64,000 nt of DNA. Source: Leptodontidium sp. MPI-SDFR-AT-0119 (lineage: Eukaryota > Ascomycota > Leotiomycetes > Helotiales > Leptodontidiaceae). Positions 1 to 12,600 of the stretch are shown one piece after another. Below the pieces are notes generated by a model that was not told the DNA's origin, did no database searches, and saw only the letters and a list, made by a program, of their open reading frames with translations. A program made the translations under genes and the position numbers. Each line of letters opens with the position of its first letter. Position 1 is the first letter of the stretch. The stretch lies in assembly GCA_020726505.1 (NCBI GenBank), contig JAHLEZ010000003.1, positions 868,001 through 932,000 of the forward strand, given 5' to 3'.

Positions 1-38
1 ACGCATCTCACCATCTAACATACAAATCCATATCCACA

Positions 39-3000
39 ATGTCAGCAGTTGAGAATGGTGCTCCAAATAGCGGGCCAAATGGGCATGCTGTTGTTTCCTC
101 TGGGAATAGGGTCGTGAGCAAACGGTTCTCGGACATTCCTTCTGCGATCGATATTCCAGTTCAGGGTGAAGACGACGACCAAGCTGTGGAAGTTGATCTC
201 GAAGATCTGCTAGATGATCCGACCGAACTGTGTACGCTACTTGAGAATGAAGGTGCAGCACGAACATACTGGATGACAGTCTCCCTAGCATATGCGAAGC
301 AGAAGAAGGTCGACCACGCAATCGAGATGCTGCTCAAGGGTGGGCAAGCTATGAAGGGCGGACCAAAAGAGAAACTCAGTATGCTTACCTGCTTGTGCTG
401 GATGTATCTGTGGAAAAGCAGAGAGGCTCCTCGAGTTGCCCCAGAAGGCGCATTGGTTTCAGAGGCCAAGACGAAGGAATACTATCTGCAGCTTTCGACA
501 TCAACCCTCAATGAGGCACTCCGAATCAACCCTGGATTCCCTCCCCTTTTCCTGGCACGCGGTGTCCTTCAGCTCCTCAAAGCATCTCTGCAGCCTCCTT
601 CGAAGTCTTCTGCACCTGGCGCGTTGGATCAAGACAAGGCTGATATTCTACGAGCGTCACTCAAGTCTTTTGAAGACGCCCTTCGAGTTTCCGGGCAAAG
701 GAACATGATGGCACAACTGGGGAAAGCTAGAGCATTGTTCTCGTTGGGAAAATATGCGGAGGCGCTGGAAGGCTACCAAGATGCTCTTCTCAAGATGCCA
801 GAATTAGTAGATCCAGATCCCCGAATTGGAATTGGCTGCTGTTTCTGGATGCTGGGATTCAAGGAGGACGCAAAGACTGCTTGGGAGCGTGCTCTAGAGA
901 TCAACCCGGACTCTAAGATAGCAAATATTCTCCTCGGCCTGTTCTACCTTGATTCGAGCTCCCACGTACCAACAAACGGACCAGAGTTCCTAAAGCTATA
1001 CAAGAAGGCGATGACGGAATATACACAAAAGGCGTTCAAGGCAGACAAGGATCTGCCATTAACTTGTGCCACATTTGCTGGATACTTTCTGTCACGAAAG
1101 TCGTTGCCTAACGTCGATACTCTTGCACACAAGGCCATTCAATACACGGATGTCAACGCTATTGCAAGTGACGGATGGTATCTTCTGGCTCGCAAGGAGC
1201 ATTACGAAGACGAATACGAGCGAGCAGCAGACTATTACCGACGAGCCGATGAAGCCAGAGGTGGAGCTGATCGTGGCTACCTTCCTGCGAAGTTCGGCGC
1301 AGCTCAACTGTCCGTACTGAAAGGCGACTTTGGTGAGGCGAAGTTGAGACTGGAGAAGATCATTCAACAATCAAAGAACGTCGAAGCCATGATTCTTTTA
1401 GGAACCCTGTACGCCGAAGAGGTATTCCACAGCCAGCCTACCGGTGCCAAAGAAGAAAAGTCGACCGAATTCAAGAAGGCTGTTGGATATCTGGAGAGTG
1501 TGCGGACAGCCTGGAAAGATTCCAAGAAGAACCTTGTACCTGATACATCCGTTCTTTTGAACCTGGCACGACTCTACGAGACCGATCAGCCCGAGAAGAG
1601 TTTACAATGCTTGCAGCAAGTCGAACAGCTTGAATATGATCAGATTCCCGAAGATGAGAAGCCCAAAGACCCGGAAGAGGAGGCCACGTTCAAGAACACT
1701 CTTCGAGAAGGTCTACCGCCTCAGCTTCTCAACAACATTGGCTGTTTCTACTATCAAGCTGAGAAGCATGAGCAGGCCCGAGACATGTTCCAAGTTGCAT
1801 TGAGCGCTTGTATCAAGGTCGGAGAGAAGCAAGAGGAAATGGACACAGATGCACTTGTAACGACAATCAGTTACAACCTAGGTCGAACCTACGAGGCTAG
1901 TGGACTTCTGGATGAGGCTCACACTGTTTATGAAGGACTCCTCACCCGCCACAGTGACTACACCGATGCGAGAACGCGCCTTGCATACATTGCTCTTCGT
2001 CAAAACCCAACAGAAGATGGTCCCAAGGCGATCGGCAAACTCTATCAAGACTCCTCTGCAGATCTCGAAGTACGAGCACTGTACGGCTGGTATCTTGGGA
2101 AGGTCAATTCAAAGAAGAAGGGCCATATTTCTGAGGATCCTGAGCTTCGTCATTACAAGCACACCTTACAGCAATATGAGAAGCATGATCGATATGCTCT
2201 GATCGGCATGGGCAATATTTACCTTATGAGCGCTCGTGAGATGCGCCGCGAGACCGAACAGGAGAAGCAAAAGCGAAGTAACATGTACATCAAGGCCGTC
2301 GAGTTCTTCGACAAGGCTCTGCAGTTGGACCCCCAGAATGCATATGCTGCTCAGGGTATCGCCATTGCCTTGGTCGAGGACAAGAAAGATTACAAGACTG
2401 CTTTGACGATTTTCATCAAGGTCAGAGATACTGTCAAGGATCCAAGCGTCTATGTAAATCTTGGTCACATTTTCGCAGAGTTGAGACAATACTCCAAGGC
2501 AATTGAGCATTATGAGCTTGCGTTGTCGAAGGATCGATCTCACGATGCACAAATCCTTGCCTGTTTGGGCCGAACGTGGCTCTTGAAGGGAAAGGCAGAG
2601 AAGAATTCCCAGGCATTCAGAAATGCTTTGGACTACTCTCAGAAAGTTGGTCGTCTAGTTGCTATCTAATGATCCCCATACTGACAAGATCTAGGCTCTC
2701 GCAATAGCCCCTGAACAGATCCATTTCAAGTTCAATGTTGCCTTCGTGCAGATTCAACTTGCTGCGACAGTCTACGGTCTTACCGAAACGCAAAGAACGC
2801 TAGCTGAGGTGCAAGCCGCAGCTGACGGGCTTGAGGAGGCCATTGAATCTCTGGAAGCCATTGCTCAACATCCTTCGACCCCTTACCCGAAACACGATAT
2901 TGAGCAGCGAGCTAACATGGCAAGAAATACCATGCGTAAGCAACTCGATCGTTCAATTCAAGCCCAGAAGGAATACGAGGAGAAAAATGCCGAGAAATTG

Positions 3001-3726
3001 CTTGCTTCGAAGCAAGCTCGAGAAATCGAGCTCAAGAAACGCGAAGACGCCCGAATTGCTGCCGAAGAGGCTGAGCGTGCGCGTAAACTCAAGATTGCCG
3101 AAGAGAGACAGAAGATTGCTGAGAGAGACCGAGAGCTGGCCGACGCCCGATACGAAGAAGAACGGGCTAGGGAAGCTGCAGAACTCACCACTGATAGCGA
3201 AACTGGTGATAAAGTGAAGCGGAAGAAGAAGCCTCGCGCTGGTGGCGCTGGTGGAAAGCGAAAGAAGAAGAATGAGGATGGAATCACAGATGATGATGAG
3301 AGCGGAGCAGAACCCCGACGCAGAAATCGCCGGGGCAGTGGTGGCGACAGCGACGAGGAGAAGCCCAAGCCAAAGAAGAGAAGATTGGCGAAGAAGGCGG
3401 CCCAGGAGAAGCCCAACAAATTCAAGAGCAGTGAGATTGTTGTGGAGAGTGATAGCGACGGCGATGATGGTGCGGCCGCTGCGGCAAGAGAAATGGACAA
3501 TGATGTTGGAGATGAAGCCAACGATATGGACGTTGATGCAGGAAGTGAGGATGAGACTGTCTCCGCTCCTGCAGCCTCGAAACGCAAGAGTCGACGGGCG
3601 ATGATCGACTCGGATGATGAGGACGAAGATGAGGATCCTGCTCCTGCACTAGCAAAAGAAGACTCGCCCGCGACGGCTAGCGGTGATACTGCCGATACGC
3701 CTATGGCGGACTCGGATGACGAGTAG
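39..3726 (+). CDS. CTR9: CTR9, TPR subunit of the Paf1 transcription elongation complex
   Basis: Two exons, 39-2645 and 2695-3726, give 1212 residues. The 49-nt GT-AG intron joins the reading frame exactly, and the junction runs into an ALAIAPEQ-type segment typical of CTR9. CTR9 is the scaffold of the nuclear Paf1 complex, which travels with RNA polymerase II and promotes histone H2B ubiquitination and H3K4/K36 methylation. Residues about 60-890 are tandem TPR-like helical repeats. Residues about 949-1034 are a charged KE/KR-rich coiled coil. The last 180 residues alternate basic KKKR blocks with acidic serine-aspartate blocks, as in CTR9 tails. The start ATG at 39 is preceded by only 38 bases of window, so the promoter is not seen. 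A GTG at 2746 in exon 2 is internal, not a start. Length agrees with fungal CTR9 (about 1,000-1,250 residues). Confidence 0.95.
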
Positions 3727-4911
3727 ACGGACTCCCTGCTTACCTTTCCAAAAGTTTTCGGAGACGAGCGAGTTTTCACGATGGCGATCCCGGATGACAC
3801 GCTGCGATGGGACGGTTGGGCATCCATTTGGGATTTTGGGGGACCAGACCAGAGCATCGGGGACAGCAGACAGCGTCGCAGTCTGTTGGGAATGAGATGC
3901 AAGAAATGATCTGATTTCCCCCTTCCTTCATTCCTTGCGCGGTTGAGTGTTGCGTTTCGGTGCGTTGCGTTGCATCGCATTACCTTGTCCTTCTCATGGT
4001 GACGCAGATCATTGGGCGGATGGAGCATGTATGTTTTTGGTGTAGAAGTATATGGAGATCGAGCAGGTTTGGGGTGGAAAATGGGCGTGGGCCTCATCTT
4101 AACAGGAACTCAATATAACCTCAATTCTGATACCAACCTCCCGCCATATCTACGTTCATTTGTTCCTATCTACCTACCTGTCGAATAACCCTCTCGCTTA
4201 CAATACATGACATGGCATGTGCATGTGAGGTTGGTTGGCACTTCTCTCTTGGGACGGCAATTGCTTTTCTGTAGATCTGACAGGGCCTCACTGGCTGGTC
4301 CTTGCGTAGTTACTGTTCTCGATATGGACACCTTTTGTTGAATGATATTCTTTTTTCTTTCTTTGGTAAGCTAACGATTCGCTTCCTTTTTTGCTCGCTT
4401 CGCTTTGCTTTTTCCCTTCTAAGCGGGATGGGTGCAGGTCTGACCCGCGTGTGATTTATATAGCTGTTATTACATATGCGGGGACCAGGTTGTCGGGTAC
4501 GAACGAACTTCGAACGTGCGGCAGAAGGGTGAGCGAGCACATGGGAACGAAACGCACGCGGGTCGGCGTGGAAAGTAAGGTGGTCTCGCATCGGATCGCA
4601 TGGCCGGGCTGGGCCTGGCTTGACCTCGATGGCTGATGGCTCGCTGGCTGTACCATATTGCGCTATCCGTCCGATGCGGTCATTGATGAATGAGGCTTGG
4701 TGGCTTGCTTGTGATGTCGGCACAATATCCGGGTCTGTCCCTACTCTCCTATGTACGGGTGATACAGAAGAAAGTGTCGATTTTCAATCCTGGTACTGTA
4801 CTCTATGGCGTGTCCCCCTCCCTTCCCTCTCTCGCTCACTCACGAACTAGAACTGGACCTGAGAGATCTTATTGGTTTGTTTACTGGGTGGTGAATGGAA
4901 TGTAATGTAAA
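3727..4911. other. Intergenic, 3' side of CTR9
   Basis: No gene recognised. The sequence is rich in G/T and pyrimidine runs and probably includes the CTR9 3' UTR. Reading frames here are short, lack family motifs and do not join across plausible splice sites. Confidence 0.5.
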
Positions 4912-5138
4912 GAGGGTGGCCACAGATTTCCGAACCCTCAGGGGTTTTGTGCCCGTTGTTATTCTGTTGCTCAGAGACTAAATAGTTTCAGAAAATCGTT
5001 TGATTTGATTGGATAATTATTATTTCTTCCGCCTTCAAAAGCCTCATTAAACTTTATATCAGCCTTTTTTGTTTGTTTACTACACAAATTATTTAACTTC
5101 CCACAAAAGCCGGGGTTCGGAAATCTGTGGCCCCCTTC
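4912..5138. mobile_element. MITE-like element with terminal inverted repeats
   Basis: The left end (4912-4950) and right end (5102-5138) are near-perfect inverted repeats of about 35 bp. The shared core GGCCACAGATTTCCGAACCC occurs at 4918-4937 and, reverse-complemented, at 5114-5133, followed on both sides by a GG(C/T)TTTTGTG inner segment. The 150-bp interior is AT-rich and has no coding capacity. This is the structure of a non-autonomous DNA transposon of about 227 bp. I could not identify a clear target-site duplication, so the outer limits may be off by a few bases. The superfamily is not known. Confidence 0.8.
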
Positions 5139-7098
5139 ATTATGTTCGCTTCTATAAGCCGTAGTGGGGAGGGAAGGACGGTCGGTATCAAGGTTGTCGA
5201 TTTGGCCATCTGCCGTGCTATGTTACATCCCCTCGCTTATTTCGCCCTACCAGCCGTGCCGTCATGGGTGAGTGAGTGAGGAGGCCGTGAGGCCGTCTCC
5301 TGTCCTGTGCTTTCCTGCACTGGACTGGAAACGCGAGACCACCACGTATGGATCTGATAACAACCCGTGATTCTGATGATGCGTGCATGTTCTATGGAGG
5401 AGAATGAGAGGATGGGATTGCTGTTTATGGTAGGGCTGGAGGATATGTGTATAGACGTGGGGAGTTTTGCATTTTGGGGAGAGGGGAGGCTGAGGCTGAA
5501 GATTAAGGTGGGGGTTGGTTGGTGGGTGGAATTGAGATTGGCATTTGGAGTGGAATGGGATGGTTGAGATAAGTGAGGTCGGGGTCTGTCTGTGCGGGAG
5601 TCATACTTGCTTAATGGCTTGAAGGTTGGGAAGTTCAAGGCTAGAGAAGGAGAATAAACAAGCGGGATGAGATGTGAGGTGAGACATTGGGGTATTGAAG
5701 ATTGCTAGAAACGATGTGTATTATACCTCATTCATTGAGAGGTAAATGAGGCTTTGCTTTTCGTGTGAAGCCATGTTGGATCTGTGGTGGCTTGAGTTCT
5801 AGTTTGACTTCAAGCTTGAGGTGGACATGGGCGTGTGTCGATTTGAAGGGCAGCCAATGATACGCAAATGCAATGCAGGAGGAAAGGAAGTGTTTCAGAT
5901 GCTATATTCAACGTTTTGTGTCTTAGATGGATGCATGAAGGCAGGTACCTGAGCTTGCATTGCCCAATGAGACTAGTTACTGGAAGATGCTTCTCTGTGC
6001 AGGTGGGTGACTGGAGTCTTGAGTGGGGGTGATGGGACTTTGGGAAGGTGGGTACGAAGGGACATAGGAAGAAAGTACTTGGGTACATACTTGCCGTGCA
6101 TATCAAGTACGAAGAAGGGGTGTCAAGGATTGAAATGTAGACAGGTTGGTTGGTTGTTTTGATATTTATATATTTCATTTTTCAAATCCCGCCTAAAGAG
6201 GCCCCTAGGAAGGGGTAGAATATCTACTGTTGTCCATCTTTCTTTCTATACCGTAGTAGTAACAACAAGCTCCTCCCATGCAGTGAGTGCGTGAGTGCAG
6301 CACAAGAAATTATACAAAAAATCTTCCTCTTCTCTCTTCCTCTTCATCCTATCACACATGTAGTCCCCCTACAAGAAGTGCTTGCTCTAGCGAGCAGCCT
6401 CCTAAATTGTCCACCCCACCTCTCCTATTTGGTAAGAGGTTGTAAAAAGTCATCTCGTTCGTCACCGTCCCAAATGCCCACTCCGCTCAAGTGAGATGCT
6501 AGCAAGCCGACCAACAAGCCATCGAAGCTGTGATCTCTCCACTTCTGCTCTGCTCCCCAGACAGATTCCATCTGTATCGTGTTCGTGCCCGGCATTTTCC
6601 GTTCCAATATGCCCGTCCTATCCAGACCTAGGCCCTGCCCAATGAATACCCAGATCCATACCATACAAATTCCATCCCTCCCTTCAAACACAAACGAAAA
6701 ATATAACAAAAGAAAAAAACCACCAGGAATAAATAAGTTGCCTCGAAACAAAACAAAAGAGGTCGATCAAAGACAGTAGAGAATAGTGGTACAGTCTCCA
6801 GATTCCTAAAACACGCAATGCTGCTTTTCTCTTTCCTGCAAGCTTTGCCCAGCTTAGCTTGATGCCCATCCTTCTGATACACTCCATGCAAAAAGCCAAC
6901 CTGGAAAAAAACATTTGACACAAAACTTTGTGTAAAAGGGGGGAAACGATAACAAGGGAATACATCAAATCATATCAAACATTTCAATCGTTGTCGAAAT
7001 CCAGTTGGGTATTGTCTGGATTCACTGTTGGTGCTTGTGTTGCACCGTGCTTGTCGCGCAATATTTGGCGCGGTCCATATCTTGGTGGATATGGTTGT
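5139..7098. other. Intergenic, convergent side of the serine-rich gene
   Basis: No gene recognised in about 2 kb. It probably includes the 3' UTR of the minus-strand gene ending at 7099. Long G/T-rich and C/T-rich runs occur, and small reading frames carry no recognisable motif. Confidence 0.5.
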
Positions 7099-9624
7099 TT
7101 ATATTTGGGGGAAGAGCATGTAGCTTCCTCGTCTCTTTCCGCTGATCATGGCTGCGGCGGCGGTCGAAGCCCGGGCTCTTCCCTTGAACTCTCGGAGAGG
7201 CGCAACTGCCTCTGGTGCTGAGGTCTTTCGTCCGTGGACTGGTGCCCTGCCCTCAGCGGGGACATGGGGGAAAGCCTCTGCAACTGGGCTTAGGTTTCCG
7301 GATACATCGACGATATCTTTCTTCTGCACCGTGGATGATGAAAGAACCAATTGAGTCTCCCCGTTGCGGAGTTCTCTCTCAAGAACAAGAGACTTATTGC
7401 GGCGATGTTGCATCGAAGTGAGAGTTGGGGTTGGTCCTCCGATTTCTGGAGAAGGAGCAGAGTCAACAACATCATCCGAGACCGTCAACACAGAGATGTT
7501 TGTAGACAAATCATGATCAATCTGACGAAGTGTTGAAGGGACAAGGTCTGGAAGAGAGGAGTTGGACCCGATGCTACGATGGGCACGGGTCATGCTCGAT
7601 GAGCGGCCAAGCAACATCATCGAATCCTGGCTTCCTCTCGATGTACCAGAGGCACGTGTGCTTGACGAACTTCTCGCAGAGCGACGAGAGAAATCAGATG
7701 AGCGGTATGAAGAAGTGCTTGACTCGCCTTCGTCGATGGGAGAGATGGCATGGACGTATGAGTCCTGCATGAAAATCGCACCGTTGGACGAGTCGTTGCC
7801 GTAATGCTCAGTGTAGATGGCATCCTGCTCCATCTGCGATTGGAAATCAGTAGGGATGAGAAGCGTGGGTGAGAGGTGGAAGCCATGTGATTCCTTGAAG
7901 GACGAAGCATGCGAAGGGGACCGGATATGGCTTGTTCGCAAGAAGTTCGCAGGTGTTCGGTGGTCGAATGAAGGAGTAGATGTATTGGATACTGGTGACA
8001 GCTCAGGTGCATCGAAAGGTGATGACACCAAGAGAGAAGGCCGGAAGCGTCCACGATAGGTACGTTCCTCGGTCTGAAGACTTAACTGGAGCTGAGGTTG
8101 AGCTACCGTAGCAGTTGTCTCTGTAGGAATTTCACAATCTTCAGAGCAAACGTCGTAGTCACAGCTTTCTTCCCCATTCTCGTAACACCAGTCGATATCG
8201 GATTCCCACGAATCGTTGAATTGGAAGCCAGGCGATGTTGGCATTTGCTTGGGGGCCGAAAATGTGGCCGCGGTCAATGGTTGTCCAAGAGTCGTAGACA
8301 GGCGTGCCTCGGACCTATCAACTGATTGCGCCTGGGATTTGAGTCGAAGCGCTGGCACGGACTGAGACATCCTCAGCTCGGCGCTAGCAGTCGACAATCG
8401 CGACGACCTCTTCGACATTATCTCCTCTTCTTCCTCTTGAACATCAGCCAGCTCATTACCAAAATTTCCAGATAATGATGCCGTCAGTGGCCATGCCTCA
8501 TCGCCGGGTGTTGTCACCGCATGTGCACCGTCTTCCTGCTCATCCAAAGTTGGTGGCGGCGAAGGTAGAATGAACGGCGCGGGCTTGCGGAATCCCCCAT
8601 TCGTGTGTGGTCTGACGATAGTTGTCGTGGCTAGAGGATCGAATGTATCGAAAAGTACTGAAGCTGTACGGGAGGAAGTCCTCGCTGGCAGTGCCAGTGG
8701 ACAAGGTGGCGACAGCGGGGAGCGAGGAGGTCGAGGTGGTGCTATTCTCAGATTGTCATGTGATTTGGCATACCCCATTGCTCGCTGAGGGGACAGTTGA
8801 GGGGGTTGAACAGACTTGCGGAGAACCCGCCGTTGAGGACTTGTCTGAGGAGAAGTTGCAGGAGGCGCTTCTTCGCTTGGCAGAACGCTCAAGGCTTCAG
8901 AAGAGAAGTTCTCGAAGTGCAAGTCCTCAGCCCTGATACCCTTCAACTCACCATGTGTTGGTGCTTGGGATGCTCGAATAGCTGAGAACTCCGAGACAAG
9001 TTCGGTCCGGCTGGTTCGCCCAAGGTCGGGAAGATGTTCTTGCCGAGTGTGAGTAACATGCTGGAAGTTGTATGGGCCAGAGATGAAGTGCCGGCGTCGG
9101 GAATTGCTCTTTTTTCCATAGTAATGATCTTTCGCGGAACCCTCCTCGACTACCATATCATCTAGACCAAGTGAAGATGCACTGCGCAGGCCGAAATTCT
9201 GGGTGTCTCTTTTCGTCTTCCTCGCACTTCGCGAAAATAGCGATCCGAATATCTGAACACTTTCTGGTCTGTCATGGCGAAGCATACTGCTGGCGTTGGA
9301 TCGATTTGATGAGCGTCGAGACAGGCTCACATTATCCGATGAAGCAATGGTCGATTCGCGGGAACGGGATGAAGAGGCACCAGATGAAAGTGTATTTGTC
9401 CTAGAATTGTTGCCGAACAGTGAGCTCCGTTTCATCTGCTCAGTATAGGCGCGTATCCGTTCGGGAGATGGTGGTCCATCGATTGCAGGTTCGAGAGAAT
9501 CCGGAGACGAAGGAGTTTCCCCAAGAGGCGACGGGGGAGGAGTATCTTTCTTAGATGACTTCTTCGGTGAAGTGACGGTGTAGACGGTGGGGTAAGGAGT
9601 TTTTCCACCTCCAAACGAGAACAT
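7099..9624 (-). CDS. Large serine-rich protein of unknown function
   Basis: A single-exon reading frame of 841 residues from the ATG at 9624. The frame stays open another 82 codons upstream to 9870, but that segment looks like leader. The methionine at 9624 opens an MFSFGGGKTPYPT start, followed by proline/serine stretches such as SPKKSSKKDTPPPSP, so I chose it. I do not recognise a catalytic domain. Visible features are low-complexity Ser/Arg/Pro runs, many SP and RRxS phosphosite-like patches, an acidic Cys-containing patch at about residues 490-520 (EESCDYDVCSEDCE), and a basic C terminus ending RRGSYMLFPQI. No signal peptide or membrane segment is evident. It may be a phosphorylation-regulated scaffold, but this is only inferred from composition. 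The long open frame with low-complexity but consistent codon use supports a real gene. Confidence 0.8.
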   Translation of the reverse strand: MFSFGGGKTPYPTVYTVTSPKKSSKKDTPPPSPLGETPSSPDSLEPAIDGPPSPERIRAYTEQMKRSSLFGNNSRTNTLSSGASSSRSRESTIASSDNVSLSRRSSNRSNASSMLRHDRPESVQIFGSLFSRSARKTKRDTQNFGLRSASSLGLDDMVVEEGSAKDHYYGKKSNSRRRHFISGPYNFQHVTHTRQEHLPDLGRTSRTELVSEFSAIRASQAPTHGELKGIRAEDLHFENFSSEALSVLPSEEAPPATSPQTSPQRRVLRKSVQPPQLSPQRAMGYAKSHDNLRIAPPRPPRSPLSPPCPLALPARTSSRTASVLFDTFDPLATTTIVRPHTNGGFRKPAPFILPSPPPTLDEQEDGAHAVTTPGDEAWPLTASLSGNFGNELADVQEEEEEIMSKRSSRLSTASAELRMSQSVPALRLKSQAQSVDRSEARLSTTLGQPLTAATFSAPKQMPTSPGFQFNDSWESDIDWCYENGEESCDYDVCSEDCEIPTETTATVAQPQLQLSLQTEERTYRGRFRPSLLVSSPFDAPELSPVSNTSTPSFDHRTPANFLRTSHIRSPSHASSFKESHGFHLSPTLLIPTDFQSQMEQDAIYTEHYGNDSSNGAIFMQDSYVHAISPIDEGESSTSSYRSSDFSRRSARSSSSTRASGTSRGSQDSMMLLGRSSSMTRAHRSIGSNSSLPDLVPSTLRQIDHDLSTNISVLTVSDDVVDSAPSPEIGGPTPTLTSMQHRRNKSLVLERELRNGETQLVLSSSTVQKKDIVDVSGNLSPVAEAFPHVPAEGRAPVHGRKTSAPEAVAPLREFKGRARASTAAAAMISGKRRGSYMLFPQI

Positions 9625-12600
9625 CTTGTTAATCGGGTAGATTGCAGGAGCGACAACTGGCGAAGTCAAATGCGAATAATTGGATCCTGGTGGAGAGGTA
9701 TATTTAAAGGATTGAGGTGGGAGCCGGGGGAACCCAACCAATATGCGGAAGAGGTTTGTTGGATATTCCTGTCGCGTGTCGGCTCCAAGAAGTCGAGAAG
9801 TCTGGACAGCCGGACAACTGTTTTCAGAACAAGCACGTTGCTTGGGATATATCTTAGAACTTTTTGTCAAGGTCGTTCCACATTCGATCGATTGTCGAGC
9901 CAGACGGCGGCACGGGTTGGTATCGTTCTCCTCTTGTACAAAGATGGCGTTCTGGCTGGGGGGGTCTTCTTAGTATGCGGGACCTATAACGATCGTGCTA
10001 TATAACATGGATGCAATCGAATGGCGATGTTAAGGAAATTGATTCCCCGTGATATACCCACAAGGATAATCGTGTCCGAATGGGGCAGGGAAGCAGAAGC
10101 AAGAGACGCGGTGTTCGTCTCGAACATTTCAAGTGGAGGAAGTCTGATATAGGCAGGACAGGACAGGACTGGAGGGAGTAAGGAGCCAAAATTTTCGTAC
10201 CTCGAGTAGGGAGAAGGGAGAAATAGTTTCAATACCACATAATATAGAGGACAATGCGTGCGTGGTCGAGTCCAATGAGAGCGAGCAGGTTCGAAAAGTT
10301 TGGTGGGGTGAGCTGCTGCTGTGAGAGAGGTACTGCTTGCTGTGAGAGTGCTGCAGCAATGAGGGTGCTCTCCTTGACGATGCAGATTGGAGTAAGCCCT
10401 CTTTCATGCAAGGACGGAAGCAGGAACCTCTCGCGAACAGATCTGCTTCTCGCTGGCCGTCGACATGCAGAAGAGGCTGACGGGAGAATTGACAAGACAA
10501 GAGGATAGTAATTTGTCAAGTATGGAAGTAGACGAGTCTCCGAATAAGATTGGGCGGCTGCAAGTGACCTAATATGAGGATACAAACAATACTTTCCAAT
10601 GTCACATTCAACGCTGGCCAGCAGCAGTCGACGATATTATTTCTGGAAGGATTGCCTAGGGGGCACTGATAGCAGCTCGCCCTGTGCGGGCCAGCACAAG
10701 CCAGGACCTGCCTGCCTGCTGGCTTCCTCTAACTGGCCCTGGCCCTGGACCATCCTGGTCCTGGTTATGATGCTGGTAAAATCCCAAGACCTGGGGGGGA
10801 CATTCTGGGACCAGGTCCACCAGGGGAAGAAGGCCTGATGCTTTCGGCCCTCAGGGCCAGAGGCAGAGCCTGGCGGGGGGGCAGGGAGACAGGGAGGAGG
10901 GGAAAAGGTACCAGGGGCGACGTCGTCGACGTTGGGGCTGGCGAACCAAACCCATGTCTTTGACAGCAGCGGCATGTGCTTTCCTCTCAAGGGATTGGGG
11001 CCGGTGAAGTGAGGCAGGGCAATTGAGTGGGTGAGTGGATGAGTGAGTGGGTTCGAACCTACCTAGGCTTGTAATTTACCTAACTTACATAAATTGCCTG
11101 GGTCCAAGGCTTCTAGGTTCCTACATTGTAGGTACTGAAGAGTAGAGAAGGCAGGCAGGTGCAAAGTGGATTTGACTTAGGAGCAGTCCGTAAAGTCACC
11201 TCGGTGGAGGACTTGACGTGAGCACAATTAATCAACCAAGCAGCGTTCAGGGGCACTAGCGAGCCGTTTTGATTTGTTGTGAAACGAGACAACAGCTCCC
11301 GTGGTTGGCTGGCTTATGAGTGCATGGGGGTGCATTAGGTATTGCATTCGATAACGGTATTCTGACAGGAGGAGGCCGGCCATGCAAGGTCCGAGGTTGC
11401 CCCTGACGCATATGTACTGTACAAGTACTGCACTGCACTGTACTGGGCAAGTGAATTATCACAAGTTCTGGACTGCGTGCTGTATGTATGTTTTAACTGT
11501 GTAGCTGGGTACTTGGGATAGATCTGCGACAAGAACGAAATAGGTGTGGCATTCAAAAACAACGTCCAGGGCATAGAAACAGCAAAAGCAACTTCTACTT
11601 TCTTCCGGGTTTGTTGGTTGGTTGCACAGAGGGCGGGGGCTACATGGCTTCTTCTCCACTCCTCCCCCATCCATGCTTCTCATCTCTGCCTCCCCCATTT
11701 TGCACTTAAGACAACGCGAATGTCTCACACGGAGACTTTCTTTACACGGACTTTCAGTTGACATACCGCACCGTATCTCCCTTCGATGGATGATGGATGA
11801 TGGCTGTACAGTAACGGCTGGTCCGGCCGGTCACGCACGAGAGATAAGGGCTTTGCTCTTGAGTCTTGAGTAGCTATCCGACTATCTTCGGGATCATTCT
11901 CCGTATACAAGATCCGTTCAGGCAGGAGGTGAAGGAAAGATACAGAAAGAGGCGGATCCAGAGCCAGAGATGGACACGGAGATAGGAGGAGTGTCACCTC
12001 GGCGAGAAAAAGGGAGCAGGAGACAGACAAGACGCAAGCACCCGTGAGGCGCTGTCGGAATTCGATGTTGCAAGCTTTGGGTGGAGATGCGCGTGTACGT
12101 ACGTAAAGTATCTTATCCGTATCGAATCACGGAAATGCTCGTTGATAAAGGCCTGAATTGCCTTGCTTGCCTTGCCTTACCTTGTGGGAGCTGAGATATT
12201 ACCATTCGCTTGTCCCTGATGAAAACACCAAACAATTATTAGCCCTCGCTGGTTGGAATTTAACTTGCACTCACCCGACTTGATGGGCTCGCAACTTATC
12301 CCTTTCGCAGTTGACCTTGCAATTCTTACTGGTACCTTTCCTTACCTTAGCTGCTAGATCTTCTCGTCACCTTCCCTCCCCTCCCTGTGCAGTGTGCAGC
12401 GCGCAGCAGCTTCTTATTTCGTTACCCAACACCCGTATCAATGCCGGCTGACTACAGCGACAAGACCAGCCTTCTGCAGAAGAAAGGGCTGTTCTGGATA
12501 GAGTATTGGTCTCCATCCAGTCCCCAGAACTCCACCGGCGTCTGTAAGGCCTGTAAACTACCTCCCTCCCTCGCTTTGCGTGTGCGCATTGAAGCTATCC

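Noticed and set aside
2958..4097. 379-codon open frame on the minus strand opposite the CTR9 tail
   Set aside because: It is a serine-rich frame produced by the complement of the Lys/Glu-rich CTR9 tail and has no independent motif. Intact CTR9 coding on the plus strand explains it.
11040..11065. tRNA-like B-box GGGTTCGAACCT
   Set aside because: No cloverleaf can be folded around it: the upstream GTGAGTGGATGAGTG-type sequence gives no A-box or acceptor stem.
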